A DNA stretch of 64,000 nucleotides from Spisula solida. Its lineage: Eukaryota; Mollusca; Bivalvia; Venerida; Mactridae. The translations under genes and the position numbers were made by a program. The notes below the pieces were generated by a model that worked only from the letters and a program-made list of their open reading frames with translations, ran no database searches and was not told the DNA's origin. This document shows, one piece after another, positions 13,300 through 24,327 of this stretch. The first letter of the stretch is position 1. Each line of letters starts with the position of its first letter. The stretch lies in contig OX365962.1 of the NCBI GenBank assembly GCA_947247005.1, forward strand, positions 7,227,201 through 7,291,200, given 5' to 3'.

Positions 13300-13912
13300 A
13301 TGAGCCAGTCTCCAGGAAAACCTGCTATTGTTACAAAAATATTGATTTTAAGATGTTCCATTGTATTACAGGATAATGTTAAATAAGCAAATTTCAAAAT
13401 AAATTATGTTAATGTCTTGAGTTTTAAGGAAGTTACAGCTATTTTTGTAGAGTCCATATTCGGAGCTTTTTGTGTGACGTCGCAAACGTCATTCAAACGT
13501 TATTCGACGTAACTGAAATAAGTATTTCATTATTACACCATTTTATCAATTCTTGACATAAACTGTTCAAAATAGTACCAAATTCTATAATTAGGTTTAA
13601 CTTTTCAAAATATATATCAAAATCGAAATTGTTTGAACTCAGAGAAAGGCTACTTCTGTTTTGAACAACTAAATCCTCGTTTTTCTCAATCGGAGTACTT
13701 TTCTGAAATTGGTCACCATAGCAACGAAAAATGTGTTTTCGACATAATTCAAAGGAAAATTTAAAGCTAAGGTATAGTACCGTATGGGTCAATTACCTAA
13801 AATAGACTCAATAGATATGTATTTTTCCTTATTTTAGAGCTTTATCAAAATCTTGTTATATATAGTAATTACATAATGTCATTATTGCAGGTTTTCCTGG
13901 AGACTGGCTCAT
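13300..13912. repeat. Family 7 fold-back element, uninterrupted
   Basis: 613 bp with the family inverted ends. It is the reference copy showing the empty target of the 10390-11205 insert. The frame at 13493-13792 (minus) is a shadow. Confidence 0.8.
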
Positions 13913-14617
13913 TTCAAAATCGAAATTGTTGCATTCAGAGAAAGGCTACTACTGTTTTAAACAAGTCAATCCTCGTTTTTCTCAATCGGGGTATTTTCTG
14001 AAATTGGTCACCATAGCAACGATTTATGTAATTTCGACATAATTCATAGGAACATTTAAAGCTAAGATATAGTGCTATATGGATCAATTACTTAAAATAT
14101 AATCAATAGATATGTATTTTTCCTTAATTTAGAGCTTAATCAAAACCTTGTTACAAGGAGGGTATTTGTTGATTTTGGTGTAAGATCGAATTATATTTCA
14201 CCGAGTGATCACAGAAAATCAAAATTTAATTTTCTGTGAGCACAAGTGAAATAAAATTAATCTTACACCAAAAATCAACAAATATTCTTTTTATTATATG
14301 CCTCAATTCCTCTTAAATAAGTGCCGTAATTGGCTTAATTGGAAAAATCCCGTCGATATTAGAACGTCACGACGTGAGAATTATGACGTCATGATGACGT
14401 AACGCATATTTTAAAGCCCGGTGCAGTTGACGTTACGTTTCTTTTTCTACATGATACTGAAACCAGATTATAAAACCGTGAAAATAACAAAATGGTAATT
14501 TCACTGTTATTTTCACTGTTATTTTCACTGAAAAATCTCCATAATCCATTGAAAGCAAATAATAAATATAATAATTACATAATGTCAAAATAGCAGGTTT
14601 TCCTGGAGACTGGCTCA
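13913..14617 (+). repeat. Family 7 element, partial, split by family 6
   Basis: It begins mid-element directly after the copy ending at 13912 and ends AGGTTTTCCTGGAGACTGGC. The family 6 element at about 14156-14573 interrupts it between CCTTGTTA and AATTACATAATG. Confidence 0.7.
14156..14573 (+). repeat. Family 6 element nested in family 7
   Basis: About 415 bp. The left part is a palindrome (TTGTTGATTTTGGTGTAAGA and its inverse at 14255-14282), then a TGACGTCATGATGACGTAAC segment, then three tandem TTTTCACTGTTA units. A reverse copy is at 42060-42410. Confidence 0.65.
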
Positions 14618-14665
14618 CATGTATTTCTAGATATTTGATGTTATAAATAAACAATAAAAACTCAC

Positions 14666-16772
14666 AATCTGCTGGGTAGTTTATATAGCCGGACTCGTAT
14701 GTTCCGCCGGCTTTACTCGGAAATATCACCCCATAATCGGTTACCTAGATGTACAACAATGCCTTACTGTTATATAGCGTTACAAATGCAAATAATGCAT
14801 AGATCAGGCCCCAATCTCCCGAAGCATCTCAAGTAGAAATCTCAACTCAAATTGAGATTTTGCTCAGGTCAATAGTATAAATATGAGATCATTCGTAAGT
14901 TTTATGCTCAAAATATTTACTGTAATAAACCCAGAACAATGTATCTGTTTTGTGGTGCCAACTTTCAGAGTCTTGTCTCCCATGGAAATTATCTCAAAGA
15001 CATATGACTGTATTTGAGATTTATCTCAACTCAGATTGAGATGCTTCGGGAGATCGGGGCCTGATCATCTGCTATACCCACAGGTAACTGTATCATTGAT
15101 TAAGAGTAAAAAAAAAATACTTTTGTAACATTTATATATTCATAACTATGGATATATAAATTTTACAAAATAAAATATTTTGTTTTACTCTTAATCAATG
15201 ATACATTTACCTGTGGCTATACCCATATGATTTCTTCAGGGGGCACATTATTGTCGCTTTCCGTCCACCCGTCCGTCTGTCCGTCCGACATATTTTTGTC
15301 CGGATGATAACTCAAATTATTACACAAATTATTTTGAAACTTTCCATGTACATGTACAGGGAATAATAGGTTATTGACGTGCATGAGTAAGTTTATCTAG
15401 CAAGACTGATGAGTTATCTAGTGAGCCAACCTGCTAAAAGGTTAACAAAATTGATTTCCTTCAATAACCTATCTAGTGCTTCATTTTATATAAATATACC
15501 GCGTACAGTGTTTTATATTTACTATGGGTTTCCTCTGTATATAATTATGAGTTAAATAATGTACATGAATACAATACAATACAATACAATACAATACGAT
15601 ACGATACGAAACGATACGATACGATACGATACGATACGGCACGGCACGGCACGGCACGGCACGGAACGGCACAACACAACACGACACGACACGACACGAC
15701 ACGACACGACACAACATAACAAAAACACAATACAAAACACAACACAAAACATACAAAACACAACATAATCAAAAACACAATAAAAATCACAATACAACAC
15801 AAAACATAATAAAAAATACAATAAAACATACAAAACACAACACAAAATATAATGAAAACAAAATACAAAACATTCAAAACACAACACAAAACATAATAAA
15901 AAAACACAATAAAAAACACAATACAAAACATTAAAACACAACACAAAACATAATAAAAAACACAATAAAAAACACAATAAAAAGCAATACAATAAATTTC
16001 TGCAACGGGATGTGTTAGCTATACATTTAGTTCAATACTAGAGTACTTTTGTCAATAAACCTGATCTTTTAGAAAATATCTTATTTTTCTCAGACCCTTT
16101 GGTGCATAGGATATGGATACATTCCACCAATCTAACTATGTTTGTGGCAGTCGATTCATAGTTTTAAATAGGTGAAGTTAAAACAGTGGGGTAAATGGAA
16201 ACATATGCTACTTCTTATTTTTGTTGAGTATAAATTCTGACTTACAAAACATGAACGCATGTAATATAAGAACAGGAAACAGAAATGCAATGATGAAATT
16301 GGTGAACATACTTGACTTATAAAACATGAAATCATGTAATATAAGAACAGGAAACAGACAAACAATCATAAAATAAGTGAACATACTTGACTTATAAAAC
16401 ATGAAATCATGTAATATAAGAACAGGAAACAAACAGACAATCATAAAATAAGTGAACATACTTGACTTATAAAACATGAACTCATGTAATATAAGAACAG
16501 AAAACAGACAAACAATGATAAAATGGTGAACGTACTTTTAACTTGGTGAAGTGTGCGTTAAAGATGGCGGCAGACGTAGAAGCGACACTCACTTCTATTT
16601 CTTCGCCGTAGGTAGGAAGATCATCTTGTGCATACGAAGGACCATCCCATCCTGTTCCTGTGTAATTGTAGGAGAAAAACCCAGGACGTGTGTCGTATTC
16701 GCAGCCGTCGCCAGCAGCCCTTAGTCTAGAAGACATCCCCAAAATAACTAGAGCCGTCACGAGCATTGTCAT
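14666..16772 (-). CDS. 5' part of a secreted protein of unknown family, two exons seen
   Basis: Exon 1 is 16772-16536 (79 codons, phase 0). It begins MTMLVTALVILGMSSRLRA, a good signal peptide, and continues with an acidic, aromatic stretch (GFFSYNYTGTGWDGPSYAQ) containing an N-glycosylation sequon (NYT) and one Cys. The donor is AAA|GTACGT. A plausible exon 2 is 14744-14666, between acceptor tctag and donor T|GTGAGT; it reads VTDYGVIFPSKAGGTYESGY then INYPADC in the same phase and ends in phase 1. I do not recognise the family. FSY-type starts occur in carbonic anhydrase and nacrein, but the rest does not match. No later exon was found between 14660 and 1; it may lie outside the window or be hidden among the repeats. 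Another in-frame ATG at 16790 is possible, but 16772 sits directly before the hydrophobic segment. Confidence 0.6.
14801..15070. repeat. Inverted-repeat MITE, about 270 bp
   Basis: Near-identical inverted ends containing GATCAGGCCCC and TCTCCCGAAGCATCTCAA. A diverged fragment of the same end is at about 28460-28506. It lies upstream of the exon 2 acceptor (14744) of the unknown secreted gene, inside its intron 1. Confidence 0.7.
15079..15215. repeat. hAT-like palindromic MITE, 137 bp, 8-bp target duplication
   Basis: Inverted ends CACAGGTAACTGTATCATTG / CAATGATACATTTACCTGTG, each about 33 bp. GCTATACC is duplicated at 15071-15078 and 15216-15223. The 8-bp duplication fits hAT. Related copies occur at 24330 and 39912. 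Confidence 0.75.
15573..15985 (+). repeat. Pentanucleotide microsatellite patchwork
   Basis: 15573-15720 is a five-base repeat whose units change in blocks: ACAAT, ACGAT, ACGGC, ACGAC. From 15720 it turns into irregular ACACAAAACATAATAAAA units. Long reading frames on the minus strand are artefacts of the absence of stops. Lies in intron 1 of the unknown secreted gene. Confidence 0.85.
16222..16535 (-). repeat. 75-bp minisatellite starting at a splice donor
   Basis: On the minus strand, units begin at 16535 (the true exon donor GTACGT), 16461, 16386 and 16311 (each GTATGTTCAC). Spacing is 74, 75 and 75 bp. The last unit is partial. Confidence 0.85.
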
Positions 16773-16859
16773 CTGTGATTTCAAGTACAATACACAACAT
16801 AATTAAAGGTGTACTATGCACATATGAACACATTACAATAAAACAAATTCGCTGAAGCC

Positions 16860-17600
16860 CTTTTGTGATCACACGGGCTAAACTAAAATACGTTATCAGA
16901 AAAATAGTGACATTTCAGCTGAAAATTTATCACATAAACACCGTGATCTTCCATGTAAGAACAAATGACGGAACGATTCTGTGTGACACGTGTGATAACA
17001 AATGCGTGACGTCACCAGATGTTTGGCGCGAAAACGTAACGTCGTCGGCTTAAGTTCGTTATTTCTGACGTTGTTTTGACTGACTCGGTTACTATGGTAA
17101 TGGAATAAAAGAACCATCACTCGTTGTCTTTGGGATCAACATTTATTTATGCCAAAGACTCGCTTAATAATTTGAGTTTTTAGACTCGTTTAAGAAATGC
17201 TGATTTTAAAGACAACTCATGTTAGATCCTGTATATCTCGAATTATTACCCCCCACTTTGTTCGTAATGTTAATTTCCCATAGACAAACAGGTAGTATTC
17301 GTACTATTACGATCAAGCGGATCAATATACCACGTGATTGAACATTTTTTTACTGTCAGCAGGGTGATAGTACTTTTTTGACAGTACTTTTTGTCACGTG
17401 ACATTTTCTTTCTAAAACCAATATGGCGGCATGTCCCGCCCACATAACCATGTTTTTGTTCGAGTTCTCTATACCAAACCAAGTATTAGGTGCCGAAAAT
17501 AATAATAAAAATAATTTCTTGGTTTACAGTAGATAATCGCTGAAAAAAGTTTGGGGTAATAAAATAAATAACACGTAGCTTCGAGGGTGACAGTAAAAAT
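16860..17600. other. Upstream of the unknown secreted gene, no exon recognised
   Basis: Includes TGACGTCACC at 17007 and a TAGTACTTTTTTGACAGTAC inverted motif near 17372. A TATA or initiator for the gene at 16772 cannot be assigned with confidence. Confidence 0.35.
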
Positions 17601-17603
17601 GTC

Positions 17604-17666
17604 AGCCTGAGGAAAGTACTGTTACCCGCGGCCTTCGGCCTTCGGTAACAGTACTTTCCTCAGGCT
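17604..17666. repeat. 63-bp hairpin
   Basis: AGCCTGAGGAAAGTACTGTT and its exact inverse around GGCCTTCGGCCTTCGG. It abuts the truncated family 3 MITE and may be what replaced its missing arm. Confidence 0.6.
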
Positions 17667-17878
17667 TCGCTCGCTCCGCCCTTTTTAGTCATTAAAATTT
17701 ACTTAATATGTTCTAACTCACTTAGAATATAACATTTTGCATTCTGATTGGCCGATAGAAAGTAGCGCCAACGCATGACGTAAAGTCTGTGAAGAGAAAA
17801 TTTTAATGATTAAATTTTCAGTTAACCGCCAAAATGCGGCGTTTTCATTGGCTCATGATGTAGGTTATATTCTATTAA
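17667..17878 (-). repeat. Family 3 MITE, reverse partial copy
   Basis: Reverse-oriented: CGCTCGCTCCGCCC, then TTAATATGTTCTAACTCAC, then the CCAAT-containing half ending GGTTATATTCT. One palindrome arm is missing; a separate palindrome at 17604-17666 abuts its place. Confidence 0.65.
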
Positions 17879-18473
17879 TGTATTGATGTTTTTGTCGATG
17901 GGCACCTGTAAGAGGCCAAGAAGAAGATCAAAGACTACCTAGCTTGTAACTCAGGGTAATAGAACTAACTTGGGGTGAAAAAGACGCCAAAGCCTGGGGC
18001 CGGGATTACAACCAATACTTACACTCAGCACTCTGCACTCTTGAAATTCACTCTTTTGAGGTTGATATGGACATTTTTTAGAGTAAGAAGTTGTTATTAT
18101 GTTTAATACCGGTAAGTACTAAATATTATTTTTGGCTTAGACTTACTTCATTGTGTAATTAGAGTATTTGTGAGCTATAATTGTAATATATCAGTCTGAG
18201 TCAGCTTCAATAATTACATATACACATGATTAACAGTACACAATAGCATAAAATGTATCAATACTCTTATAACGCATTGATTCTTAATAAATTATAATAA
18301 CTTCCAATTTATCTTCAGGAAAGTGTATGCAAAAGAAATAAAATACGAATCTTATACAAATTTTCTTGCTAAGAATGCTCTTATCATTTATATGTATGAG
18401 AGTATTCGTATATTAACAGCATTTATTATAACTGGCTAAATTAGAGCGTTTAAATATGAGTATGAGCAAGAGT

Positions 18474-18670
18474 TGCTCCCCTTAGACTTTAAATTATGCA
18501 TTTATTGTTTACATTTCGTTGTTTTGTTTACAACTAGGGGCTTTATTTCGATTTCTTCCATCTGATGGTGTTTTCAGCCTTTGGGACTCAACTAAAGTGC
18601 TCCAAATGCATCATTTTGCAATAGGTTGCCAAGCTATAGCTTTTTAAAAATAAAAATAATGTGACTTTAA
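18474..18670 (-). repeat. TTAA MITE family 1, truncated inverted copy
   Basis: Reverse-oriented family 1 sequence (GAGCAAGAGTTGCTCCCC inwards) ending at the element's own left terminus ATAATGTGACTTTAA (18656-18670). The other half is missing. A LINE fragment follows immediately. Confidence 0.7.
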
Positions 18671-18676
18671 TTATAA

Positions 18677-18940
18677 TTAAACATAGAAGAGGATTTGGAG
18701 GAGTATGCATACTGCGTAAAAATCTTTTGAATCATACGTTGAGCGTATTGATATCGAAAACTGCAGACTCATCCTGGTCAGTATACTAACAGAAACTGAT
18801 CCTATCCTACTTATAAACGTATATATGCCGTCAATTGAAGCCACTGGTGATGAATACAGTGATGAGCTGATCCAGCTAGCTGAGATCAATGCGAAGTATA
18901 GTCTGTTAGTGACTAGGCTGGACCCCCATAAATCTTAAAT
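18677..18940 (+). mobile_element. LINE endonuclease fragment
   Basis: Two frames give GFGGVCILRKNLLNHTLSV and then IDIENCRLILVSILTETDPI followed by LLINVYMPSIEATGDEYSDE. This is the order seen in LINE apurinic-type endonuclease (GGVGI..., ...I.VYMPS...Y.DEL). It is frameshifted and truncated. Confidence 0.6.
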
Positions 18941-19719
18941 ATCTTTTAAAGCAATCATGCAATTTGATTGAAATTTGGTATGGTACACTGAATAACTTTA
19001 CCAACTCTGTGTTTAAATTTCATTATTTTTTACGGACTCATTAATTTTTTCCCCATTGGGTATAATGTATTAAATTTGGAATTTTAATCAACAAATTGAC
19101 AGGGAGTAAAATAAGCTATTACAATCAGATAGTCAGCCTAGTCGCTAACGGACTATACAAGGCTACGCACAGTACACGGTGGACTTAGGCGGATATGTGC
19201 TTGTTTAGTTGGGCATTGTGTCTTTATGTGTTTTATGATTCCTGTGCTTGGTTGGTTCAGTTGGGCATTGTGTGTTTTTAATGTTTTCTGTGCTCGGCTG
19301 GCTAAGTTGAGTGCTGCCTTCCATGTCTGACTTAATATTATCTTTTTGAAGGGGATATGAATGCCTCAACCAGTAGATTCCGCTCCGGGGACACTATCCT
19401 GTATGTTATATGTAAAACGATATACTCCTTCCATGTAGTCACGGAAGACAAACATTATTTCATCACAACGACAAGTGGGTCTCGCGTATTGACTACTTCC
19501 TCTCAAACCCAGATCTCCATGGACGCTGATAAAATATACAACACTTATCATTGAATGTGATGAATACCCCCAGATTCTGCTTGGCATTCTCCGGCAATAT
19601 GTACAACTCGGCTCTAAATTACGACAAGTACTTACACTCAGCACTCAACACTCAAATATAGAAAACGGTATTTTGTAATGATAAGTAATGCAAACTGTCA
19701 TTGAAAAGCACAGACAAAA

Positions 19720-19995
19720 TTTATAAGTGCAAAAAAGGACCATAACTCCCTTAAAATTAATCCGACCAGCGTGTGACGACGATATGCACAACTAGACTTT
19801 GTACTGATCAGTCATGCAAAGTTTCGTTAAAATCCGACCAATGGTCACAGAGCAATAGTGCGGACAAAAGTAATAAGTGCAAAAAATAAAGGGTCATAAC
19901 TCCCTTAAACTTGATCATTCATGCAAAATTTCTTTAAAATCCGACCAATGGTAACGGAGAAATAGCGCGGACAAAACTTGCACGGACCAAACGAT
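19720..19995 (+). repeat. Two units of a dispersed repeat
   Basis: Each unit has AAGTGCAAAAAA, CATAACTCCCTTAAA and AAAATCCGACCAATGGT. It is of the same general type as 9410-10080. Confidence 0.5.
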
Positions 19996-20149
19996 CAACC
20001 AACCACCAGACCAACCAACCTCAAGCATGACTCCAATATAGCTCCCATATACTAAGTATCTGGAGATATCCATTAACACATCGGAACCATACACTCATTT
20101 CCTTATCTCTGAGAATCAATGTGAAGAAAACGGAGAAGTAGAAAATACT

Positions 20150-20650
20150 CACGAAACCTAACTCGAGCAAACGCGACCCTGATGTCTACAGAAAATCTAT
20201 CAAAGAGAACATAGACTAATTTTCCGGACGTAGTACTGACGAGAGAATCCAGAATCAGACAAAGGTCCTACATCACACAGCAAAGCAATCTATCACTAAC
20301 TATAGGAAACTGAAAACACTGAAATCCACAGGAAAAGGTATCTGTGACAGGGATATAGGTAATGCTTCGAATAGCTCTTCTGGAAATGGAAAAACAGTGG
20401 GAGAACCTGTCCAGAGACAAAAGCTATGATGAAAAGGGAGAAAATGAAACTCAACAGATTACAGAAGAGAGCACACTCTGATTAAAAGAGGAATATATCA
20501 ACACACGCATGACCGCATCCGAAAATAACCAGGGACCTCTCTATCAGTTGTCAAGAGCGTTACCCACTCGAGCACCGTGCCCCCACGATCTGATAGTGGA
20601 AATGTTCATGAAAAATAGAATGAAGCTATACCCCAAACAGTTAATAACTA
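20150..20650 (+). mobile_element. Probable LINE fragment between endonuclease and RT
   Basis: Broken frames with a basic, Lys/Glu-rich character. Near 20510-20640 is TASENNQGPLYQLSRALPTR then APCPHDLIVEMFMKNRMKLY, resembling the linker before the RT of CR1-like LINEs. It may be the same insertion as the endonuclease fragment 1.2 kb upstream. Confidence 0.4.
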
Positions 20651-20799
20651 AGTCCCGTACATAATGTGATGTGGTTTTCCTTTAGTTGCTTTATTTGCAT
20701 GTTTAATTGTTCATGTTCACAGACGAGGGCTTCCACAGAGGTGAAGAACATATCAGGTAAACGTTTAAATCGAAACAGAGTCCGAAGAAATGTATACTT

Positions 20800-21085
20800 G
20801 TAGGTGACACGGTGGTCGAGTGGATAGCGCTCATTATTACAGATCGATAGACCCTTGGTTCGAATCTCGAACGGGGTACTTGGTGATTTCTGAAACGATT
20901 TTCAGTGTTTCTCACCCAACTAGAGATGAGCTGGTCGGAAACCCAGAAGTAGCCTCGCATGTATCGGTAATATACACCAGACACGTTAAAAAGAACCAAG
21001 GAGTCTATTCAGAATTAGCTAGGGTAACACATCCACATTCCTTGTATCACACCTCTTTCTCTTCTACTTGCTTGAAATCGAGTGC
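20800..21085 (+). repeat. tRNA-derived SINE with conserved body
   Basis: The head has an A-box-like GGTCGAGTGGATAGCG and a B box GGTTCGAATCTC. The body contains TCTCACCCAACTAG and CACGTTAAAAAGAACCAAGG, a style seen in Deu-type metazoan SINEs. A TTAA MITE starts 35 bp downstream. Confidence 0.6.
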
Positions 21086-21119
21086 TTGAACTTTTATGGG
21101 TTATCCTTGACCAAAAGGC

Positions 21120-22817
21120 TTAAAGTCCTATTATGCCTTAAATGGCTTATTTCAAAAAGCAATAGCTTGGCAACCTATCTGCATGTTGGGCACTTTAGTT
21201 TAGCCCCAAAGGTGGAAAATACCATAAGATGGAAGAAAACGAAATAAAGCCCCTAGTTGCTTTGTAAACAAAACAACGAAATGTAAACAATAAATGCATA
21301 ATTTAAAGTCTAAGGGGAGCAACTCTTGCAAAATTAGTATTTTGTCATCCATACATTTTACTAAGTGTGATTTTTGGCATCCTTTGTCGACAGATATAGC
21401 TGACATTCCGTCGTCAAGTAAAGGTCATTTGTGAAAAACATCCAACTTCTTTATATTTAGTCTACAGGGGTTGTTTAAATTGGAATGCAACTAAGCCAAT
21501 AACAATTTATCCTTGATAGATTCTAATGAAACAGGCCGTTGATCCCATAGCAGTATTCATCTCCGATATATATGCGAAGTTTCATTCAGTTATTCCATTT
21601 ATAAAATGCGATTTTGTTATCATTCCTAGGTACACTGTGTATATACTGGACATGAGCCAAACCGAGATCTTAACGTAACTGATATTTTTTCCGACAATGC
21701 AGTTTAAGAGTCGTTTGGAACAAATAAAGATCACATGGGACAATGCTTGACAAATAAGGATGGTCGGAATGTTTAAGAACCTTCAGGCATCTCAGCAGAT
21801 TGAGGCCCATTGCTCTGCAATAGCATGCCATCCTTCAAACATGTGTTTGGCAGCTATTGTCGGAGTAATTCTTCAATTTCTGACGGAATCAACCTTTGTT
21901 AAGCTTGGCATTTACCCATTGTCCATTTATACATCAAATGTAATGGTAGAAACCTGGTTTATATGCGAAAAAGGTGTACATTTTCACTGACGCCCATGGT
22001 AAATTTTGCAATGCACACCTTTGTTCTGTCTTTGCTGGCCCATATTTGTTTATGGATCTGTCGCATGGGTGACAAAATGAACCCAAGTAGTTTATGGTCA
22101 TTACATTTGCAAACGGTCGACGTTTTTATCTAGACACCGGTTTCAACTATTTTTTGGACAGTTTGCAAGGACATATGTGCTGTCGTCTCAAAGTAGATAG
22201 GGGTATCCAATCTATACTTTTCGTCCTTGTTTTTGTAATATGCTTGATAATTGTATGAATAGCTCCTAATGATGTGCCAATACATTGAGCTATTTGCCTA
22301 ATTGTAAATACTCCGCCATTTTGATTTTCGCAACCCTTTGCTAGTATGTTGCGGTATTTGAATGGCGTGCAAGAGGTTCATTCTAATTTAAATTACACCA
22401 CTTTTAATTTTCTTAAAATATCAAGTAGCTGATGACTAAGACATTACATGACATCATTTCACCATACAAGTTATTTTAAATATTATATTTGCTCCCACAT
22501 TAAGAAAACAACGACTCTTAAATCGGACCGAATTTGGTCAGAAAAAAGTGACATTTTCCAAATAATTTAAGTATTAGTATACAAGAGTAGACAGAGTTAA
22601 TTGACCTAATGTTACAGCTACACTGAACGGATTTTAAAATGTGAGTTATCAATTTAAAGCTAATACAATGATCTTTGATATACAAGTACAACTCACTAGT
22701 TTTAAAAAAATCATAGATACAAGAAAGATATAGCATCACTTACATTCCAATTTGAACAACCCTCGTATTTATTGGATGATCGTTGAAATTGTTTTGGGAG
22801 AGATAATGTGACTTTGA
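21120..22817 (+). repeat. TTAA MITE family 1, copy interrupted by mariner
   Basis: About 400 bp of MITE sequence, split by the 1301-bp mariner at a TA. It begins TTAAAGTCCTATTATGCC and ends in GATAATGTGACTTTGA, the degraded form of the inverted end. Just downstream (22788-23030) a segment of about 120 bp, including the MITE end, is tandemly duplicated. Confidence 0.85.
21465..22765 (-). mobile_element. Degenerate mariner element (1301 bp), inactive
   Basis: Inverted terminal repeats match for about 24 bases (CAGGGGTTGTTTAAATTGG at the left, and the complement of CCAATTTGAACAACCCTCG at the right). TA is duplicated on both sides (21463-21464 and 22766-22767). On the minus strand, broken frames give mariner transposase signatures: an HTH-like segment GVFTIRQIAQCIGTSLGAIH (about 22320-22250), a following W-I-P linker, and near the end HPYLSSIVPCDLYLF, equivalent to the family motif HPPYSPDLAPCDFFLF. 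Several stops and frameshifts show it is dead. It lies inside a copy of the TTAA MITE; uninterrupted copies carry the empty TA site. Confidence 0.85.
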
Positions 22818-23030
22818 ATAATTGCATACATAAATACTTAAATTATAGTAAAGGGATGATGACATTCTTTTCTGCCTGGTTCGTCAACATAGCTCCTTTT
22901 TAGAACTTGTTTTGGGAGAGATAATGTGACTTTAAATAATTGCATACATAAATACTTAAATTATAGTAAAGGGATAATGACATTCTTTTCTGCCTGGCTC
23001 GTCAACAGTGCTACTTTTTAGAACTGATTG
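22788..23030 (+). repeat. Tandem duplication of about 120 bp
   Basis: Two near-identical copies, each starting at TTGTTTTGGGAGAGATAATG and ending TTTTTAGAACT. The first contains the right end of the interrupted family 1 MITE. Confidence 0.75.
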
Positions 23031-23267
23031 GGGACAATACTGAACGGCGCCATCGCCTAGCAATGTGATTGTTGACGATAACAACTTACTAACAACTCAG
23101 AGAGGGGACGAATGAGCACGAAAGGGACAAGAAGGACAAACTATGAACACAATTGCTAGCTCTGCGTAAAAGGAATCCGGTCAAAATGAGACTTGAAGAC
23201 TTTTGATCGATTATCAAAGTTAGAAAATGATAATTCTTGACTGTTTCGGAGCTGTGAATCAAATAGA

Positions 23268-23545
23268 ATAAAACTTACTATTGAAACGATTTCTTTTCAT
23301 TATTTTCCGACACAAAGAATACCAAAATATGTTACCAAATAAAACAAAACTTATTGTTGAAACGAGTTTCTTTACATTATTTTCCGACACAAAGAATACC
23401 AAAAAATGTTACCAAATAAAACAAAACTTATTGTTGAAACGAGTTTCTTTTCTTTAATTTCCAACACAAAGAATACCAAAAATGTTAACAAATAAAATAA
23501 AACTCACTGTTGAAACGGGTTTTTCTCCCATATTTTCCAACACAA
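23268..23545 (+). repeat. 75-bp minisatellite, about 3.7 units
   Basis: Units of AATAAAACTTACTATTGAAA ... CCGACACAAAGAATACCAAA, progressively diverged. No gene context. Confidence 0.75.
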
Positions 23546-24034
23546 ATATAATACAGACTGTAGCGAAACGAATCCCCCTATGATCTGAGCAAAGTTTGGG
23601 CGTTATGCTAGAGCATGCGGGTTGCTGATCCGTGGTGGGAATTACAAACGTACATGGGGGGAACAGGGATAGGTATAGTGCGCCGATGATAACACTAGCC
23701 TTATATTTACGGATACAAATAAAAAATAAATGCATTTTCGATGTACATTTTACTTATATCTAGTGCATACTCACTTTTAATGCATGTACTATTTCAATCT
23801 ACACTGATTAGCGGTCAGACGGGTCAGTCGACCGTACATTGTTTAAATTATCCATGTTTATTGATTTATAAAATAAGACTAGACTTCTCTCCGACGGGAT
23901 ATGTGATATGTATTTGTATATTCAGAGTTTACGCCGTTCGTCAGCAATTCTTTAGTTGTATACGTCAATGGATAATCTTTCTAATTTTCCTGGGGGGGGG
24001 GGGGTATTCACAAAGCATAGCATTAAGCTTTTAA

Positions 24035-24300
24035 ATACTGCTATTAGCCCCCAACCGTTTTTGGGAACTATGTGTCCATCAAAAAAGCTGGTCCCTGACA
24101 TAACTGAAACAGTTTCCAAACTAGGTTTATGAAACTTGGTATGTGGATAGGGGGCAATATGGGCATTATGCACGTATAAAAATATTTTGATTCCGACAAA
24201 AGTTGTGGTTGCTAACTTGCTATGGCAACAGAAACATTGAAAATGGCTTCAAACCAGTAGGTGACTTCTGTATTGCATGCAAATCTTAATGACTTGTTAT
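24035..24300 (-). repeat. Dispersed repeat, reverse partial copy
   Basis: Related in reverse orientation to 56060-56320: CCCTGACATAACTGAAACAG, AACTTGGTATGTGGATAGGG, GCTATGGCAACAGAAACATT. The outer CCGGTAGGGG ends are absent. Confidence 0.6.
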
Positions 24301-24327
24301 TTAACCTTTTAAGACTTTGCTTAAACT

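Noticed and set aside
15481..15992. Cys/Tyr/Phe-rich frames
   Set aside because: Produced by the pentanucleotide microsatellite.
15573..16530. CRISPR-like regular repeats
   Set aside because: Direct tandem repeats without unique spacers, in a eukaryotic intron.
16536..16772. Carbonic anhydrase/nacrein identity for the secreted protein because of its GFFSY start
   Set aside because: The following residues do not match the QSPINI-type core, and exon 2 has no carbonic anhydrase motif.
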